This document shows, one piece after another, positions 46,767 through 58,147 of a DNA stretch of 64,000 bases. This DNA is from Mesorhizobium sp. (lineage in GTDB: Bacteria > Pseudomonadota > Alphaproteobacteria > Rhizobiales > Rhizobiaceae): contig SUGL01000004.1 in assembly GCA_004963905.1 (NCBI GenBank), forward strand, positions 124,001 through 188,000, in the 5' to 3' direction. A program made the position numbers and the translations under genes. Each line of letters begins with the position of its first letter. Position 1 is the stretch's first letter. Under the pieces are notes generated by a model. It made no database searches. It saw nothing but the letters and a program-made list of their open reading frames with translations, and was not told where the DNA came from.

Positions 46767-46828
46767 CCGATCCCTCCCGATCCTCAGAATGTTGCGGGAC
46801 GGACGCGCGGCCCATCCCGCAAGCCATC

Positions 46829-47806
46829 TCATTTGGTCGCCTGGATGCGGGCGGCGAGGTCCTTGAGCTCGGGCGTCGCGAGATACTTGTCGTAGACCGG
46901 CTTCATCGCGTCGATCAGCGGCTGCTTGTCGATCTCGCTGATCTTGACGCCGGCCTTCTCGACGATGTCGCGCGACTTCTTCTCCTGCGCGTCCCACAGC
47001 TCGCGCATCTTGACGACGCTGTCCTTGGCGGCTTGCCTGACAATCGCCTGGTCCTCCGGCGAAAGCTTGTCCCAGCTCGCCTTCGCCATCACCAGCACTT
47101 CCGGCACGATCTGATGCTGGTCGATCGTGTAGTGCTTGGCGACCTCGTAATGCTTGGCGGATTCGAAGCTCGGCCAGTTGTTCTCGGCGCCGTCGATGAC
47201 GCCGGTCTCCAGCGCCGAATAGACCTCGCCATAAGCCATCGGCGTCGCGTTGGCGCCGAGCGCGTTGACCATGTCGACGAACACGTCCGACTGGATGACG
47301 CGGAATTTCATGCCCTTGAGGTCGGCGATCGAGGTGATGTCCTTCTTGGTGTTGTAGAAGGAACGCGCGCCGGAATCGTAGAAGGCGAGGCCGACGAGGT
47401 CATGCGCCTCGAAAGCCTTGAGGATCTCGTCGCCGATCGGCCCGTCCATGACATGGCGCATCTGGTCGACGGAGCGGAACATGTAGGGCAGCGACGGCAC
47501 CTGCGTCTCCGGCACGATGCCGTTGAACGGACCCATCGAGACGCGGTTGAGATCGATGACGCCGGTCTGCGTCTGCTCGATCGTGTCCTTCTCCTCGCCG
47601 AGCTGCGCCGAATGATAGACCTCGATCGAATAGCGGCCATTGGTCCGCTGCTTGATCAGCTCGCCCATGTATTTGACCGCCTCGACGGTCGGATAGCCGT
47701 CGGGATGCGTGTCCGCCGAACGCAGCACGGTCTCGGCATTGGCAATGCCGATGAGCAGCGAGCCGAAGGCCAATGCGGCCGCCGTCAATTTCGAAAAATG
47801 CAACAT
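46829..47806 (-). CDS. TRAP transporter substrate-binding protein (DctP)
   Basis: 325 residues; GGAGG before the ATG. The signal peptide ([24 protein letters not shown]) is cleaved before [50 protein letters not shown], typical of Dct[53 protein letters not shown] carries the conserved arginine and asparagine that hold the substrate carboxylate. Gene context points to a hexuronate such as glucuronate or galacturonate. Confidence 0.93.
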   Translation of the reverse strand: MLHFSKLTAAALAFGSLLIGIANAETVLRSADTHPDGYPTVEAVKYMGELIKQRTNGRYSIEVYHSAQLGEEKDTIEQTQTGVIDLNRVSMGPFNGIVPETQVPSLPYMFRSVDQMRHVMDGPIGDEILKAFEAHDLVGLAFYDSGARSFYNTKKDITSIADLKGMKFRVIQSDVFVDMVNALGANATPMAYGEVYSALETGVIDGAENNWPSFESAKHYEVAKHYTIDQHQIVPEVLVMAKASWDKLSPEDQAIVRQAAKDSVVKMRELWDAQEKKSRDIVEKAGVKISEIDKQPLIDAMKPVYDKYLATPELKDLAARIQATK

Positions 47807-47841
47807 GACTTCCTCCCTTTGAAACCCTGGCGTGCCGGCTC

Positions 47842-49242
47842 TCAGAGCCGGTACGCTTTCTTGGCAAGCGTATAGGCAAGCTCCCGCGCCAGCTCATGCG
47901 CTTCCTCCTCGCGCAGCCGGTGCTCGGCGACGAGCCGCGCCAAAAATGCGCAGTCGACGCGGCGGGCGACATCGTGGCGCGCCGGTATCGACGGAAAGGC
48001 GCGCGTGTCGTCGTTGAAGCCGACGGTGTTGTAGAAGCCGGCGGTCTCGGTGGTCATCTCGCGGAAGCGGCGCATGCCTTCCGGGCTGTCGTGGAACCAC
48101 CAGGCCGGTCCAACCTTCAGCGCCGGATAGACGCCGGCAAGCGGCGCAAGCTCGCGCGCGTAGCTCGTCTCGTCCAGCGTAAACAGGATGATCGTGAGGT
48201 CGCGCTCCAGCCCGACGCAGTCGAGCAATGGCTTCAGCGCCGTCACATAATCGGTCCTGGTCGGGATATCGAAGCCCTTGTCGCGGCCGAACTTTTGGAA
48301 AATAGCCGGCGAATGATTGCGCCATGACCCCGGATGGATCTGCAGCACCAGGCCGTCGTCGCGGCTCATCTTGGCCATTTCGGTCAGCATCTGGGCGCGG
48401 AACAGTTTTCGCTCGCGCTCGTCCTCCGAGCCGCGGCGGATGCGGTTGAACAGCTCTTGCGACGCGGCATCGGAAAGATTGGCGGTCTCGGCGGTTGGAT
48501 GGCCGTGGTCGGACGAGGTCGCGCCGAATTCCTTGAAATAGGCGCGGCGCTGCCGGTGCGCCTCGAGATAGCCGGCCCAACTGCCGGTGTCGCAGCCGGT
48601 GATCTCGCCCAGACGGTCGAGATTGGCCGAAAAGCCTTCGAAGTCGGGATCGACCACGGCGTCCGGCCGGTAGGCGGTGACGACGCGACCGCTGTCGCGG
48701 ATCATCCGGTGCCATTTGAGGTCGTCGAGCGCGCCTTCGGTCGTCGCGATGACCTCGATGTCGAAGCGCTCGAACAGCGCCCGCGGGCGATAGTCCTCGC
48801 GCTGAAGCAGCGCCGCGATCGTGTCGTAGTGGCGGTCGGCCGTGCTCGCATCGAGCGGCTCGTCGATGCCGAACAGATGTTCGAACACATGGTCGAGCCA
48901 GAGCCGGGTCGGCGTGCCGCGGAACAGATAATAATGCTCGGCGAAGCGCCGCCAGATCACCCTGCCGTCGGTCTCGACCGGAGCCCCACCGGGATCGAGC
49001 GTTGGCACGCCGAGCTCTTCGAGCCGCACGCCCTGGCTGAACAGCATGCGGAAGATGTAGTGGTCCGGCACGATCAGCAATTGCGCCGGATCGGGAAACG
49101 GCTCGTTGAGCGCATACCAGCGAGGGTCGGTGTGACCATGCGGGCTGACGATCGGCAGGTCCTTCACCCCGGCATAAAGGGCACGAGCCAGCGTTCGCGT
49201 CTCCGGCGCGAACAGCAGATCCGGATCGGTCAGTGCTGCCAC
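47842..49242 (-). CDS. uxaC: Glucuronate/galacturonate isomerase
   Basis: 466 residues from GTG 49242, chosen because GGGAGGAG lies 4-5 nt upstream and the length then matches UxaC (~470). The open frame continues to 49344 but crosses the operator. It has [39 protein letters not shown] and the metal ligands in [13 protein letters not shown] and [17 protein letters not shown]. It isomerises D-glucuronate to D-fructuronate and D-galacturonate to D-tagaturonate. It is the first gene of the leftward uronate operon and is divergent from uxuB. Confidence 0.93.
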   Translation of the reverse strand: MAALTDPDLLFAPETRTLARALYAGVKDLPIVSPHGHTDPRWYALNEPFPDPAQLLIVPDHYIFRMLFSQGVRLEELGVPTLDPGGAPVETDGRVIWRRFAEHYYLFRGTPTRLWLDHVFEHLFGIDEPLDASTADRHYDTIAALLQREDYRPRALFERFDIEVIATTEGALDDLKWHRMIRDSGRVVTAYRPDAVVDPDFEGFSANLDRLGEITGCDTGSWAGYLEAHRQRRAYFKEFGATSSDHGHPTAETANLSDAASQELFNRIRRGSEDERERKLFRAQMLTEMAKMSRDDGLVLQIHPGSWRNHSPAIFQKFGRDKGFDIPTRTDYVTALKPLLDCVGLERDLTIILFTLDETSYARELAPLAGVYPALKVGPAWWFHDSPEGMRRFREMTTETAGFYNTVGFNDDTRAFPSIPARHDVARRVDCAFLARLVAEHRLREEEAHELARELAYTLAKKAYRL

Positions 49243-49293
49243 TTGGCTCCTCCCAGGCTGGCCTATTGGTAGATCGGGCGGAGATAATGTCAA

Positions 49294-49320
49294 CATACAA
49301 AAATCATCAGGTTGTATGAT
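49294..49320. promoter_or_regulatory. Putative GntR operator between uxaC and uxuB
   Basis: CATACAA (49294-49300) and TTGTATG (49312-49318) form 7-bp inverted arms 11 nt apart. An overlapping ATCAT-N8-ATGAT dyad spans 49303-49320. A TTGACA lies at 49288-49293 on the minus strand and could be the -35 box of the uxaC operon. AT-rich symmetry between two divergent uronate genes suggests the GntR regulator at 44126-44899 binds here. Confidence 0.6.
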
Positions 49321-49434
49321 GACTTTTACATAAGCAGCTGCCATTGTACCGGCCGGCGACGGATGCTACGCCGCAGCCGTCCCGTTGCTGCCCAGCGAGC
49401 GGTTCGACACGCCGATCGGAGACCTCGGACGCCA

Positions 49435-50925
49435 ATGAACAGCCGTCTTTCCAACGCCACTGTCGCCAAGCTGCCAGGCGCGATTGCCATACCGCGCTAC
49501 GATCGCGGCGCCGTGACACCCGGCATCGTCCATCTCGGCGTCGGCGCTTTCCACCGCGCTCACCAGGCGGCTTATGTCGACGCCTGCCTGGCGGATGGCG
49601 AGGCGGATTGGGGCATCGTCGGCGTCTCGCTGCGCAGCCCCGACACGCGCGATGCGCTGGCGCCGCAGGACGGGCACTACACGCTGGCGGTGAGGGACAG
49701 CGCCGGCGAGCAGCTGCAGGTGATCGGCTCGATCCTGTCGCTGCTGGTGGCGCCGGAAGATCCCGGCGCGGTGCTCGCCGCGCTCGTCGACCCGCGCACT
49801 CGCATCGTCACGCTGACCATCACCGAAAAAGCCTATCTGAGGGCGGCCGACGGCAGCCTCGATGAGAACCATCCCGACATCGTGCACGACCTGGCAAACC
49901 CCGGATCGCCGAAGACCGCGCATGGTTTTCTCACCGAGGCGCTTCTGCGCCGCCGCGCCGCCGGCGCGCCGCCTTTCACCGTGCTCTGCTGCGACAATCT
50001 TCCGGCCAACGGCGCCACGCTGCACCGGCTGCTGGTCGAGTTCGCGAAACTGCGCGACGCTCGTGAAGGCACCATGTCGTTAGCCGGCTATGTGGCCGAC
50101 GAAGTGGCCTTTCCGTCGAGCATGGTCGACCGCATCGTGCCGGCGACCACCGATGCCGACCGTGCCCGCATCGCTGGCGAACTCGGCCTCGAGGATGCCT
50201 GGCCGGTAATGACCGAGCCGTTCCGTCAATGGGTGATCGAGGATCGTTTCCCCGCCGGCCGGCCGGCGTGGGAAAGATTCGGCGTCACCATGGTCGAGGA
50301 CGTCGGTCCCTTCGAGGATATGAAGCTCAGGCTGCTCAACGGCGCCCATTCGGGCATAGCCTATCTTGGGCTGCTGAGTGGCCATGCCACCGTCGATCGC
50401 GCCTTTGCCGATCCGGCGATCCGGCAATTCGTCGATGCGTTGTGGGCCGAAGCCATCCCGACCCTGCCGGAGGGTGCCGGGCTCGACACGACCGCCTACA
50501 CCGCCGAGCTCGCCGAGCGCTTTTCCAACACGGCGCTTGCCCATCGCACGGCGCAGATCGCCAATGACGGCAGCCAGAAGCTGCCGCAGCGCATCATTGC
50601 GTCGGCCTTGGAGTGCCTGGAGGCCGGCACTGAGCTGGTCCATCTGACACTGGTGGTGGCCGCCTGGATCGCCGCCTGCGCGGCACGGGGAAACACCCTG
50701 CCGGAGGGCCATTTCACCGATCCCCTCGATGCTGCGTTGACCTCACTTTTGGCCCGGCAACTGCCGGCGAATGAAACGGTGACGGAGGTGTTCGAGCTGG
50801 CCGGCTTCGCCAAGGGCCACGCCGAACGCCAGACGTTGATCGAGCTCGTGGCCGTGCATCTCGTCCACTTGCGGCGGGAAGGACCGGTGCTGGCATTCGC
50901 CGCGCTCGGCATAGATGGCCGATGA
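49435..50925 (+). CDS. uxuB: D-mannonate oxidoreductase / fructuronate reductase (polyol dehydrogenase family)
   Basis: 496 residues, mannitol dehydrogenase family. GIVHLGVGAFHRAHQAAYVDACLADGEADWGIVGVSLRS is the NAD-binding start. TITEKAYLRAADG, MVDRIVPATT and DVGPFEDMKLRLLNGAHSGIAYLG contain the K-x-x-x-x-N-x-x-H active-site pattern. It reduces D-fructuronate to D-mannonate. Mannitol or altronate forms are related, but divergence from uxaC favours UxuB. UxuA (mannonate dehydratase) is not in the window. Confidence 0.88.
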   Translation: MNSRLSNATVAKLPGAIAIPRYDRGAVTPGIVHLGVGAFHRAHQAAYVDACLADGEADWGIVGVSLRSPDTRDALAPQDGHYTLAVRDSAGEQLQVIGSILSLLVAPEDPGAVLAALVDPRTRIVTLTITEKAYLRAADGSLDENHPDIVHDLANPGSPKTAHGFLTEALLRRRAAGAPPFTVLCCDNLPANGATLHRLLVEFAKLRDAREGTMSLAGYVADEVAFPSSMVDRIVPATTDADRARIAGELGLEDAWPVMTEPFRQWVIEDRFPAGRPAWERFGVTMVEDVGPFEDMKLRLLNGAHSGIAYLGLLSGHATVDRAFADPAIRQFVDALWAEAIPTLPEGAGLDTTAYTAELAERFSNTALAHRTAQIANDGSQKLPQRIIASALECLEAGTELVHLTLVVAAWIAACAARGNTLPEGHFTDPLDAALTSLLARQLPANETVTEVFELAGFAKGHAERQTLIELVAVHLVHLRREGPVLAFAALGIDGR

Positions 50926-50934
50926 CGCTCGCGC

Positions 50935-51897
50935 CTATTTGCCCGCGGCCCCGTTCACGACCTGCCGTGCGGCATAGTCGGCCCCGTTCGAGTTCCAGAA
51001 CAGCCGCACCGCCTTGCCGACGAGATTGCCATACGGCACCGTGCCCATGGCGAAGCGGCTGTCGGCCGAGTTGTCTCGGTTGTCGCCGAGCACGAAATAT
51101 TCTCCCGCCGGCACCGTGATTTCCGGCGTGTCGTCGCCGGCCGAGCTCACGTCGTAGTCGATCACCAGGTAGGAGACACCTTCGGGCAGCGTCTCCCGCT
51201 GCAGCCGGGCCGAGCGTATGTCCTCAGTGGAATATTCGCCGAGGTCCTCGAGCTTCACGGGAGCGCCGTTGATGTGGAGCCGGCCGTCGACCATCTGGAC
51301 CCGGTCGCCCGGCAAGCCGACGATGCGCTTGACGTAATCGGTGTCGGGATCGCTGCGTGGCCTGAACACCACCACGTCTCCCCGCTTCGGCGGGCTGCCG
51401 AGGAACCGGCCCTCGAACGGCAGCAAGCCGAAGGGGACGCTGTAGCGGCCATAGCCATAGGCGGATTTGGAGGCGAAGAAGTAGTCGCCGACTTGAAGCG
51501 TCGGCTCCATGCTGCCGGACGGCATGGAGAACGGCTGGAACAGGAAGGTGCGGATCGCGAGCGCAGCGCCGTACGAGGCGAGAAGGACCAGGACGAGGAC
51601 CCAAAGCCCGTGTGCGTACCACTTGTCCGGCCTGAAGCGCGGTACGAAAGGGACGACGATCGCCGCCGATAGAACCGCCATGCCGAGCCCTGAAAGATCG
51701 GCGGCCCAAGCGAGATCGATGCCCGGAAAAACCGGAAATCCGATGTAGCAGACGGCTAACGCAGCCAGGCCGAGGACGATCAGGCAGGCGACGGCCAACC
51801 TGCCCGCGCCGATCCACAGGAAGCCGCCGAACGGTCCGCCGAATACCGACACCAGCGCCGTCGACCATCTGGATCGTGAGCCTGATTCGCTGGACAT
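50935..51897 (-). CDS. lepB: Signal peptidase I
   Basis: 320 residues. Three or four N-terminal hydrophobic segments precede the catalytic domain: QPFSMPSGSMEPTLQVGD carries the nucleophile serine, YVKRIVGLPGDRVQMVDGRLHING the lysine, and GEYFVLGDNRDNSADSRFAMG the closing box. The N-terminal membrane part (FGGPFGGFLWIGAGRLAVACLIVLG and following) is longer than in the standard two-segment enzyme. It cleaves signal peptides at the periplasmic face. It converges with uxuB, with 10 bp between stops. Confidence 0.94.
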   Translation of the reverse strand: MSSESGSRSRWSTALVSVFGGPFGGFLWIGAGRLAVACLIVLGLAALAVCYIGFPVFPGIDLAWAADLSGLGMAVLSAAIVVPFVPRFRPDKWYAHGLWVLVLVLLASYGAALAIRTFLFQPFSMPSGSMEPTLQVGDYFFASKSAYGYGRYSVPFGLLPFEGRFLGSPPKRGDVVVFRPRSDPDTDYVKRIVGLPGDRVQMVDGRLHINGAPVKLEDLGEYSTEDIRSARLQRETLPEGVSYLVIDYDVSSAGDDTPEITVPAGEYFVLGDNRDNSADSRFAMGTVPYGNLVGKAVRLFWNSNGADYAARQVVNGAAGK

Positions 51898-51908
51898 CCG
51901 GCGCCCTC

Positions 51909-52001
51909 AGAGCAATTCCGGGAAAAGTGCGAAGCGGTTTTCCGTCAGGGATTGCGTCAAGACAAGGAGATGGAGCGGCTCGCCGTTTCCGTGAAACGGC
52001 A
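51909..52001. repeat. Dispersed repeat family C, full copy
   Basis: AGAGCAATTCCGGGAAAAGT, GCGAAGCGGTTTTCCGTC and ATTGCGTCAAGACAAGGAG lead into a palindrome GCCGTTTCCGTGAAACGGC. It lies upstream of lepB by 12 bp. A decayed relative lies at 12568-12610. Confidence 0.75.
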
Positions 52002-52056
52002 AGACGCCCCGACGAGCAGGGCGGACTGTCTCGCAAACCAGAAAATGGGGCAAACA

Positions 52057-52084
52057 AAAAAGCGGGGCAAGCCCCGCCTTTTCA
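52057..52084 (-). terminator. Rho-independent terminator of the ATP synthase operon
   Basis: GCGGGGC and GCCCCGC around AA (52062-52077) with a run of A on the plus strand (52056-52061), giving TTTTTT after the stem on the minus strand. It lies about 20 bp after the atpC stop. Confidence 0.85.
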
Positions 52085-52105
52085 ATCATCTGTAAGGAGC
52101 CGTCG

Positions 52106-52513
52106 TCAGGCTGGAATAAGCGCGCCTTCCAGCGTGGTGAGCTGGCTGAGGAACTGCTCTGCCTTGGCACGGCTCTCGTCGTCCTTGGCGTCGGCGGCGT
52201 CTTCCCTCGCCTCCTGGATGCGGCGGGCGATGTCGGCGCGGTCGATGTCGTTCACATGCGTCGCCGATTCGGCGAGCAGCGTGCAGCCGGAAGGCAGGAT
52301 GTCGGCGAAGCCGCCGAACACCACGTAGCGCTCTTCCTTGCCTGCCGCGGTTTTCACCGTGACGACGCCGGGCTTGATCGTGGTCATGACCGGAGCATGC
52401 TGCGCCATCACGGTCATCTCGCCTTCGGCGCCCGGAATGACGACGGACTCGACCTGCTCGGAGACGAGCAGCCGTTCCGGCGAGACCAGTTCGAACTTGA
52501 AAGCTTCAGCCAT
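52106..52513 (-). CDS. atpC: F1 ATP synthase epsilon subunit
   Basis: 135 residues. FKFELVSPERLLVSEQVESVVIPGAEGEMTVMAQHAPVMTTIKPGVVTV is the conserved N-terminal beta-sandwich; the helical C-terminus (IDRADIARRIQEAREDA) is normal for alphaproteobacteria. It lies 98 bp after atpD with an unusual repeated hairpin between. Last gene of atpHAGDC. Confidence 0.96.
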   Translation of the reverse strand: MAEAFKFELVSPERLLVSEQVESVVIPGAEGEMTVMAQHAPVMTTIKPGVVTVKTAAGKEERYVVFGGFADILPSGCTLLAESATHVNDIDRADIARRIQEAREDAADAKDDESRAKAEQFLSQLTTLEGALIPA

Positions 52514-52520
52514 GACAATC

Positions 52521-52610
52521 TAGCGAGTAGGGAATAGTGAGTAGCGAGTAGTGAAGAACTCTGCCGGCCCACGGATCCCTATTCGCTACTCCCTATTCGC
52601 TATTCGCTTC
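52521..52610. repeat. Heptad-repeat hairpin between atpD and atpC
   Basis: Tandem variants of GAATAGT/GAGTAGC/GAGTAGT (about 52525-52552) are mirrored by CTATTCG/CTACTCC/CTATTCG (about 52577-52607). Together they can fold into a long imperfect hairpin in the atp transcript. Confidence 0.75.
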
Positions 52611-52611
52611 T

Positions 52612-54222
<1,611 letters not shown>

Positions 54223-54274
54223 CTATCTGTTGTTCACGCCATCGCCGCGAGATCGATGACCTCGCGCGGCGCGC

Positions 54275-55159
54275 CTAGAGCGCCTCGGCGCCCGAAATGA
54301 TTTCGATCAGTTCCTTGGTGATCTGCGCCTGCCGCTGGCGGTTGTAGGTGATCGACAGCCTGTTGATCATGTCGCCGGCGTTGCGCGTCGCATTGTCCAT
54401 CGCGCTCATCTTGGCGCCCATCTCGCCGGCCGCGTTCTCGAGCAGCGCGCGGAAGATCTGCACCGCGATGTTGCGCGGGATGAGGTCGGAAAGGATCTCG
54501 CCCGGCTCCGGCTCGTATTCGTAGACGGCGGTGGCGCCGTTGCTCGTTTCGGCGGCGGCGGAAGCCTGGGCCGCTGGAATGATCTGCTGCGCCGTCGGGA
54601 TCTGGCTGATCACCGACTTGAACTGCGAATAGAACAGCGTGCAGACGTCGAAGCCGCCCTGGTTGAACAGGTTGATGACCTTGCGCGCAATCGCATCGGC
54701 ATTGACGAAGCCGAGCGTCTTGACCTCGCGCAGGTCGACACGATCGAGGATCAGCGAGCCGTATTCGCGGCGCAGGATGTCGTAGCCCTTCTTGCCGACG
54801 CAGATGATCTTGACCTGCTTGCCGTCGGCGAGAAGCCTGCGGATATGATCGCGGGCAAGACGCGCGATCTGCGAGTTGAAGCCACCGCACAGGCCCCGCT
54901 CGGCGGTGCAGACGATGAGCAGTTGCACGTCGTCCCTGCCGGTGCCGGTCATCAGCGCCGGGGCGTCGCCGCCGCCGCCGATCGCCTGGGTGATGTTGGC
55001 CAGCACCGCGCCCATCCGCTCGGAATAGGGCCTGGCGGCTTCCGCCGCTTCCTGCGCGCGACGCAGCTTCGCCGCGGCGACCATCTGCATCGCCTTGGTG
55101 ATCTTCTGCGTCGCCTTGACCGAGGCGATACGGTTACGAAGGTCTTTTAACGAAGCCAT
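54275..55159 (-). CDS. atpG: F1 ATP synthase gamma subunit
   Basis: 294 residues. [36 protein letters not shown] and the C-terminal [37 protein letters not shown] are the two invariant coiled-coil ends that form the rotor shaft. Located 29 bp after atpA, before atpD. Confidence 0.97.
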   Translation of the reverse strand: MASLKDLRNRIASVKATQKITKAMQMVAAAKLRRAQEAAEAARPYSERMGAVLANITQAIGGGGDAPALMTGTGRDDVQLLIVCTAERGLCGGFNSQIARLARDHIRRLLADGKQVKIICVGKKGYDILRREYGSLILDRVDLREVKTLGFVNADAIARKVINLFNQGGFDVCTLFYSQFKSVISQIPTAQQIIPAAQASAAAETSNGATAVYEYEPEPGEILSDLIPRNIAVQIFRALLENAAGEMGAKMSAMDNATRNAGDMINRLSITYNRQRQAQITKELIEIISGAEAL

Positions 55160-55188
55160 GCTTCAAACCCGATCCCGTCCGGCTTCGT

Positions 55189-56718
55189 TCAAGCAAAGGT
55201 CTTGGCGAAGGCGTCGATTTCCGCCTTCAGCTTGGCGCGCAGGTCGTCCGACAGCGCCTTCTCCTTGCGGATGCCGTCGAGCACGTCCTTGCCGGCCGAG
55301 CGCATGTGGCTGAGCAGGCCATGCTCGAACTTGCCGACCTGGTTGAGCGACAGCTTGTCGAGATAGCCGTTGACGCCGGCAAAGATCACCGCGACCTGCT
55401 CCTCGGTCTTGAGCGGCGAGAACTGCGGCTGCTTCAAGAGCTCCGTCAGGCGCGAACCGCGGTTCAAGAGGCGCTGCGTGGCGGCGTCGAGGTCGGAGCC
55501 GAACTGCGCGAAGGCCGCCATTTCGCGGTACTGCGCGAGCTCGCCCTTGATCGAGCCGGCGACCTGCTTCATCGCCTTGATTTGCGCCGACGAGCCGACG
55601 CGCGACACCGACAGACCAACGTTCACCGCCGGGCGGATGCCCTGGAAGAACAGGTTGGTTTCGAGGAAGATCTGGCCGTCGGTGATCGAGATCACGTTGG
55701 TCGGGATGTAGGCAGACACGTCATTGGCCTGCGTCTCGATGACCGGCAGCGCGGTCAGCGAGCCGTTGCCGTTGTCGTCGTTGAGCTTGGCGGCGCGCTC
55801 GAGCAGGCGCGAATGCAGGTAGAAGACGTCGCCCGGATAGGCTTCGCGGCCCGGCGGGCGGCGCAGCAGCAGCGACATCTGGCGATAGGCGACGGCCTGC
55901 TTCGACAGGTCGTCATAGCTGATGAGGGCATGCATGCCGTTGTCGCGGAAATACTCGCCCATCGTGCAGCCGGCGAACGGCGCCAGGAACTGCATCGGCG
56001 CCGGGTCGGACGCGGTGGCGGCGATGATGATGGAGTAGTCGAGCGCGCCTCGCTCTTCCAGCACCTTCACGAACTGCGCGACGGTCGAGCGCTTCTGGCC
56101 GACGGCGACGTAGACGCAGTAGAGCTTCTCCGCCTCGGGGCCGTTGTCGTGCACCGACTTCTGGTTCAGCATCGTGTCGAGGATGATGGCCGTCTTGCCG
56201 GTCTGGCGGTCGCCGATGACCAGCTCGCGCTGGCCGCGGCCGACCGGGATCAGCGCGTCGATGGCCTTGAGGCCGGTCGACATCGGCTCGTGCACCGACT
56301 TGCGCGGAATGATGCCCGGCGCCTTGACGTCGACGCGGCGGCGTTCGGTGGCCTTGATCGGGCCCTTGCCGTCGATCGGGTTGCCGAGAGCGTCGACGAC
56401 GCGGCCGAGCAGGCCGGGGCCGACCGGCACGTCGACGATGGCGCCGGTGCGCTTGACGGTGTCGCCTTCCTTGATGTCGCGGTCGTTGCCGAAGATGACG
56501 ACGCCGACATTGTCGGCTTCGAGGTTCAGCGCCATACCGCGGATGCCGCCCGGGAATTCGACCATCTCACCGGCCTGGACGTTGTCGAGGCCGTAGACGC
56601 GGGCGATACCGTCACCGACGGACAGAACCTGGCCGACTTCGGAGACCTCGGCCTCCTTGCCGAAATTCTTGATCTGGTCTTTCAGAATTGCGGAAATTTC
56701 CGCGGCGCGGATGTCCAT
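55189..56718 (-). CDS. atpA: F1 ATP synthase alpha subunit
   Basis: 509 residues. Walker A is GDRQTGKT, with [30 protein letters not shown] and [24 protein letters not shown] as family blocks. The ATG overlaps the atpH TGA by one base, so the two are coupled. Confidence 0.97.
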   Translation of the reverse strand: MDIRAAEISAILKDQIKNFGKEAEVSEVGQVLSVGDGIARVYGLDNVQAGEMVEFPGGIRGMALNLEADNVGVVIFGNDRDIKEGDTVKRTGAIVDVPVGPGLLGRVVDALGNPIDGKGPIKATERRRVDVKAPGIIPRKSVHEPMSTGLKAIDALIPVGRGQRELVIGDRQTGKTAIILDTMLNQKSVHDNGPEAEKLYCVYVAVGQKRSTVAQFVKVLEERGALDYSIIIAATASDPAPMQFLAPFAGCTMGEYFRDNGMHALISYDDLSKQAVAYRQMSLLLRRPPGREAYPGDVFYLHSRLLERAAKLNDDNGNGSLTALPVIETQANDVSAYIPTNVISITDGQIFLETNLFFQGIRPAVNVGLSVSRVGSSAQIKAMKQVAGSIKGELAQYREMAAFAQFGSDLDAATQRLLNRGSRLTELLKQPQFSPLKTEEQVAVIFAGVNGYLDKLSLNQVGKFEHGLLSHMRSAGKDVLDGIRKEKALSDDLRAKLKAEIDAFAKTFA

Positions 56719-57278
56719 CAGCCGACCTCTTTCAGTGCAAGCTTGAGCGAATTGAGTTTGGTTTTGAGCGACGTATCGATCTGGCGCGAGCCCATCTTGA
56801 CGATCAGGCCGCCGAGCAGCGACGGATCGACCGTCATGGCGATGGCCACGTCCTTGCCGGCGATGCTCTTCAGCGTCGCCTTGAGCTCGTTCTGCTGCGC
56901 GGCCGTCAGGGCATGCGCCGAGGTGACCTCGGCGGACGCCTCGCCACGATGGTCGGCGGCGATCTGGCGGAAAGCCTTGATCATGCCAGGCACGGCGAAC
57001 AGGCGGCGGTTGCGGGCGACGACGCGCAGGAAGTTGCCGACGAGGCCGGTGATCTTGGCCTTACCGATGATCGCGCCGATGGCCTTGGCCTGATCGTCGC
57101 TGGAGAACACCGGGCTGTTGATCAGCCGGGTAAGATCGGCGCTGCCGTTCAGCATCGCCTCGAAGTCGTTGAGGTCGGCTTCGACCTTGGCGACCGAATT
57201 TTCCTGCAGCGCGAGCTCGAACAGCGAGCTTGCATAGCGTTCTGCGACAGCTGAGATTGGCGATGACGATTGGGCCAC
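56718..57278 (-). CDS. atpH: F1 ATP synthase delta subunit
   Basis: 186 residues from a GTG at 57278. [56 protein letters not shown] and [28 protein letters not shown] match the stator subunit that links F1 to Fo. It is the first gene of atpHAGDC, as usual in alphaproteobacteria, where Fo genes lie elsewhere and priA lies upstream. Confidence 0.96.
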   Translation of the reverse strand: MAQSSSPISAVAERYASSLFELALQENSVAKVEADLNDFEAMLNGSADLTRLINSPVFSSDDQAKAIGAIIGKAKITGLVGNFLRVVARNRRLFAVPGMIKAFRQIAADHRGEASAEVTSAHALTAAQQNELKATLKSIAGKDVAIAMTVDPSLLGGLIVKMGSRQIDTSLKTKLNSLKLALKEVG

Positions 57279-57629
57279 GGACCGTCTTTTCTCTTGTCTG
57301 ACAGGCCGCAGATTGTTGGCGCGAGCAAAAACTCTGGCTAAATCTTTGACCTTACTGCGATTTTTCCAAGCACGGAGGCGCGGCTTCCGCTATCCCCGGC
57401 CGAAAGTCGATTGCCGTCTAGCACAGGCCTTTTAAGACCGCAATGCATCGTCCGGCATGGTTTTCAGGCACTTTTGTCGCATCAGGCGGCGGAGGCCAAG
57501 CTCAAGCGCCAGATTAATGCATGTCGCCCAAAAGTGTGCAGCGGTTTTGGGAGAACGACATGCATCAGAACAAGGACCTGAAGCGCGTCGCTTGAATCCG
57601 TTTCAGCGCGACGCCCTTTAGTCGCGAAT
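57279..57629. other. 350-bp gap upstream of the atp operon
   Basis: Between atpH and the small membrane protein gene. It holds a family B repeat at 57516-57620 and presumably the atp promoter in the AT-richer part near 57300-57380. I see no consensus promoter clear enough to place and no gene. Confidence 0.5.
57516..57620. repeat. Dispersed repeat family B, copy 2
   Basis: Same two-palindrome layout as 20943-21047: ATGCATGTCGCCCAAAAGTG ... GAACGACATGCAT, then AAGCGCGTCGC...GCGACGCCCTTTA. About 90% identical to copy 1. Confidence 0.88.
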
Positions 57630-58025
57630 TCACGGCACGAAGCCGAAGGCGAAGGCCAGCGGCAGCGCCGCCAGCGCCAATTCAACCACGATGGAAGCCC
57701 AGTTGAAAGGGGTGTTGGCGCCGTCCGACATCATCGACAAAAGCCGGCCGAAAGCGGTGAACAGCCAGGAGAAGCCGAGCGCCATGTAGAGAAGCGGCTG
57801 CGCCAAGAGGATGCAGCACAGGCTGACGCCGAGATAGAAGCCCGACATGCGGCCACGCCCCTCGGCGATCGCCGCGGCCTTCTCCGGCTTGGCCTGCAGG
57901 CGCAGGATGCGGAAGGCGAGGTTGGGCGCCAGGAATAGAAGCAGGCCGATGAGCAGCGTGACGACGGCGCTCGACCAGGCCAGCCACTCGCCCTGGCTCG
58001 CCGGCCACGGAAACGCGAATTCCAT
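57630..58025 (-). CDS. Small integral membrane protein of unknown function
   Basis: 131 residues from ATG 58025 (GAGGGATCAG upstream). At least three hydrophobic segments: WLAWSSAVVTLLIGLLLFLAPNLAF, MSGFYLGVSLCCILLAQPLLYMALG, and WASIVVELALAALPLAFAFGFV. Between the first two a basic loop reads RILRLQAKPEKAAAIAEGRGR. It lies between the atp operon and an Asp/Glu-racemase gene. I do not recognise the family; an inner-membrane location is inferred. Confidence 0.78.
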   Translation of the reverse strand: MEFAFPWPASQGEWLAWSSAVVTLLIGLLLFLAPNLAFRILRLQAKPEKAAAIAEGRGRMSGFYLGVSLCCILLAQPLLYMALGFSWLFTAFGRLLSMMSDGANTPFNWASIVVELALAALPLAFAFGFVP

Positions 58026-58147
58026 CTGATCCCTCGTAAAGTCTTGTTCTGAAATTGCCGGCATTCTAGCGGAGGAAAAGCCGCGCGCCAGATGGCGGCC
58101 GGCACATTAGAACAGGCGCAAGAAAGACACGTCGGAATGGCGTCTGA

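Noticed and set aside
44764..46827. 687-codon minus-strand ORF overlapping dctM and dctQ
   Set aside because: Same strand as the TRAP genes but in another frame; the real frames encode recognised permeases with ribosome sites.
52521..52610. CRISPR-like array between atpD and atpC
   Set aside because: Units are 7 bp with no unique spacers and are arranged as a palindrome, not as repeat-spacer units.
55306..57093. 595-codon plus-strand ORF opposite atpA/atpH
   Set aside because: Composition and position identify it as the shadow of conserved ATP synthase genes.
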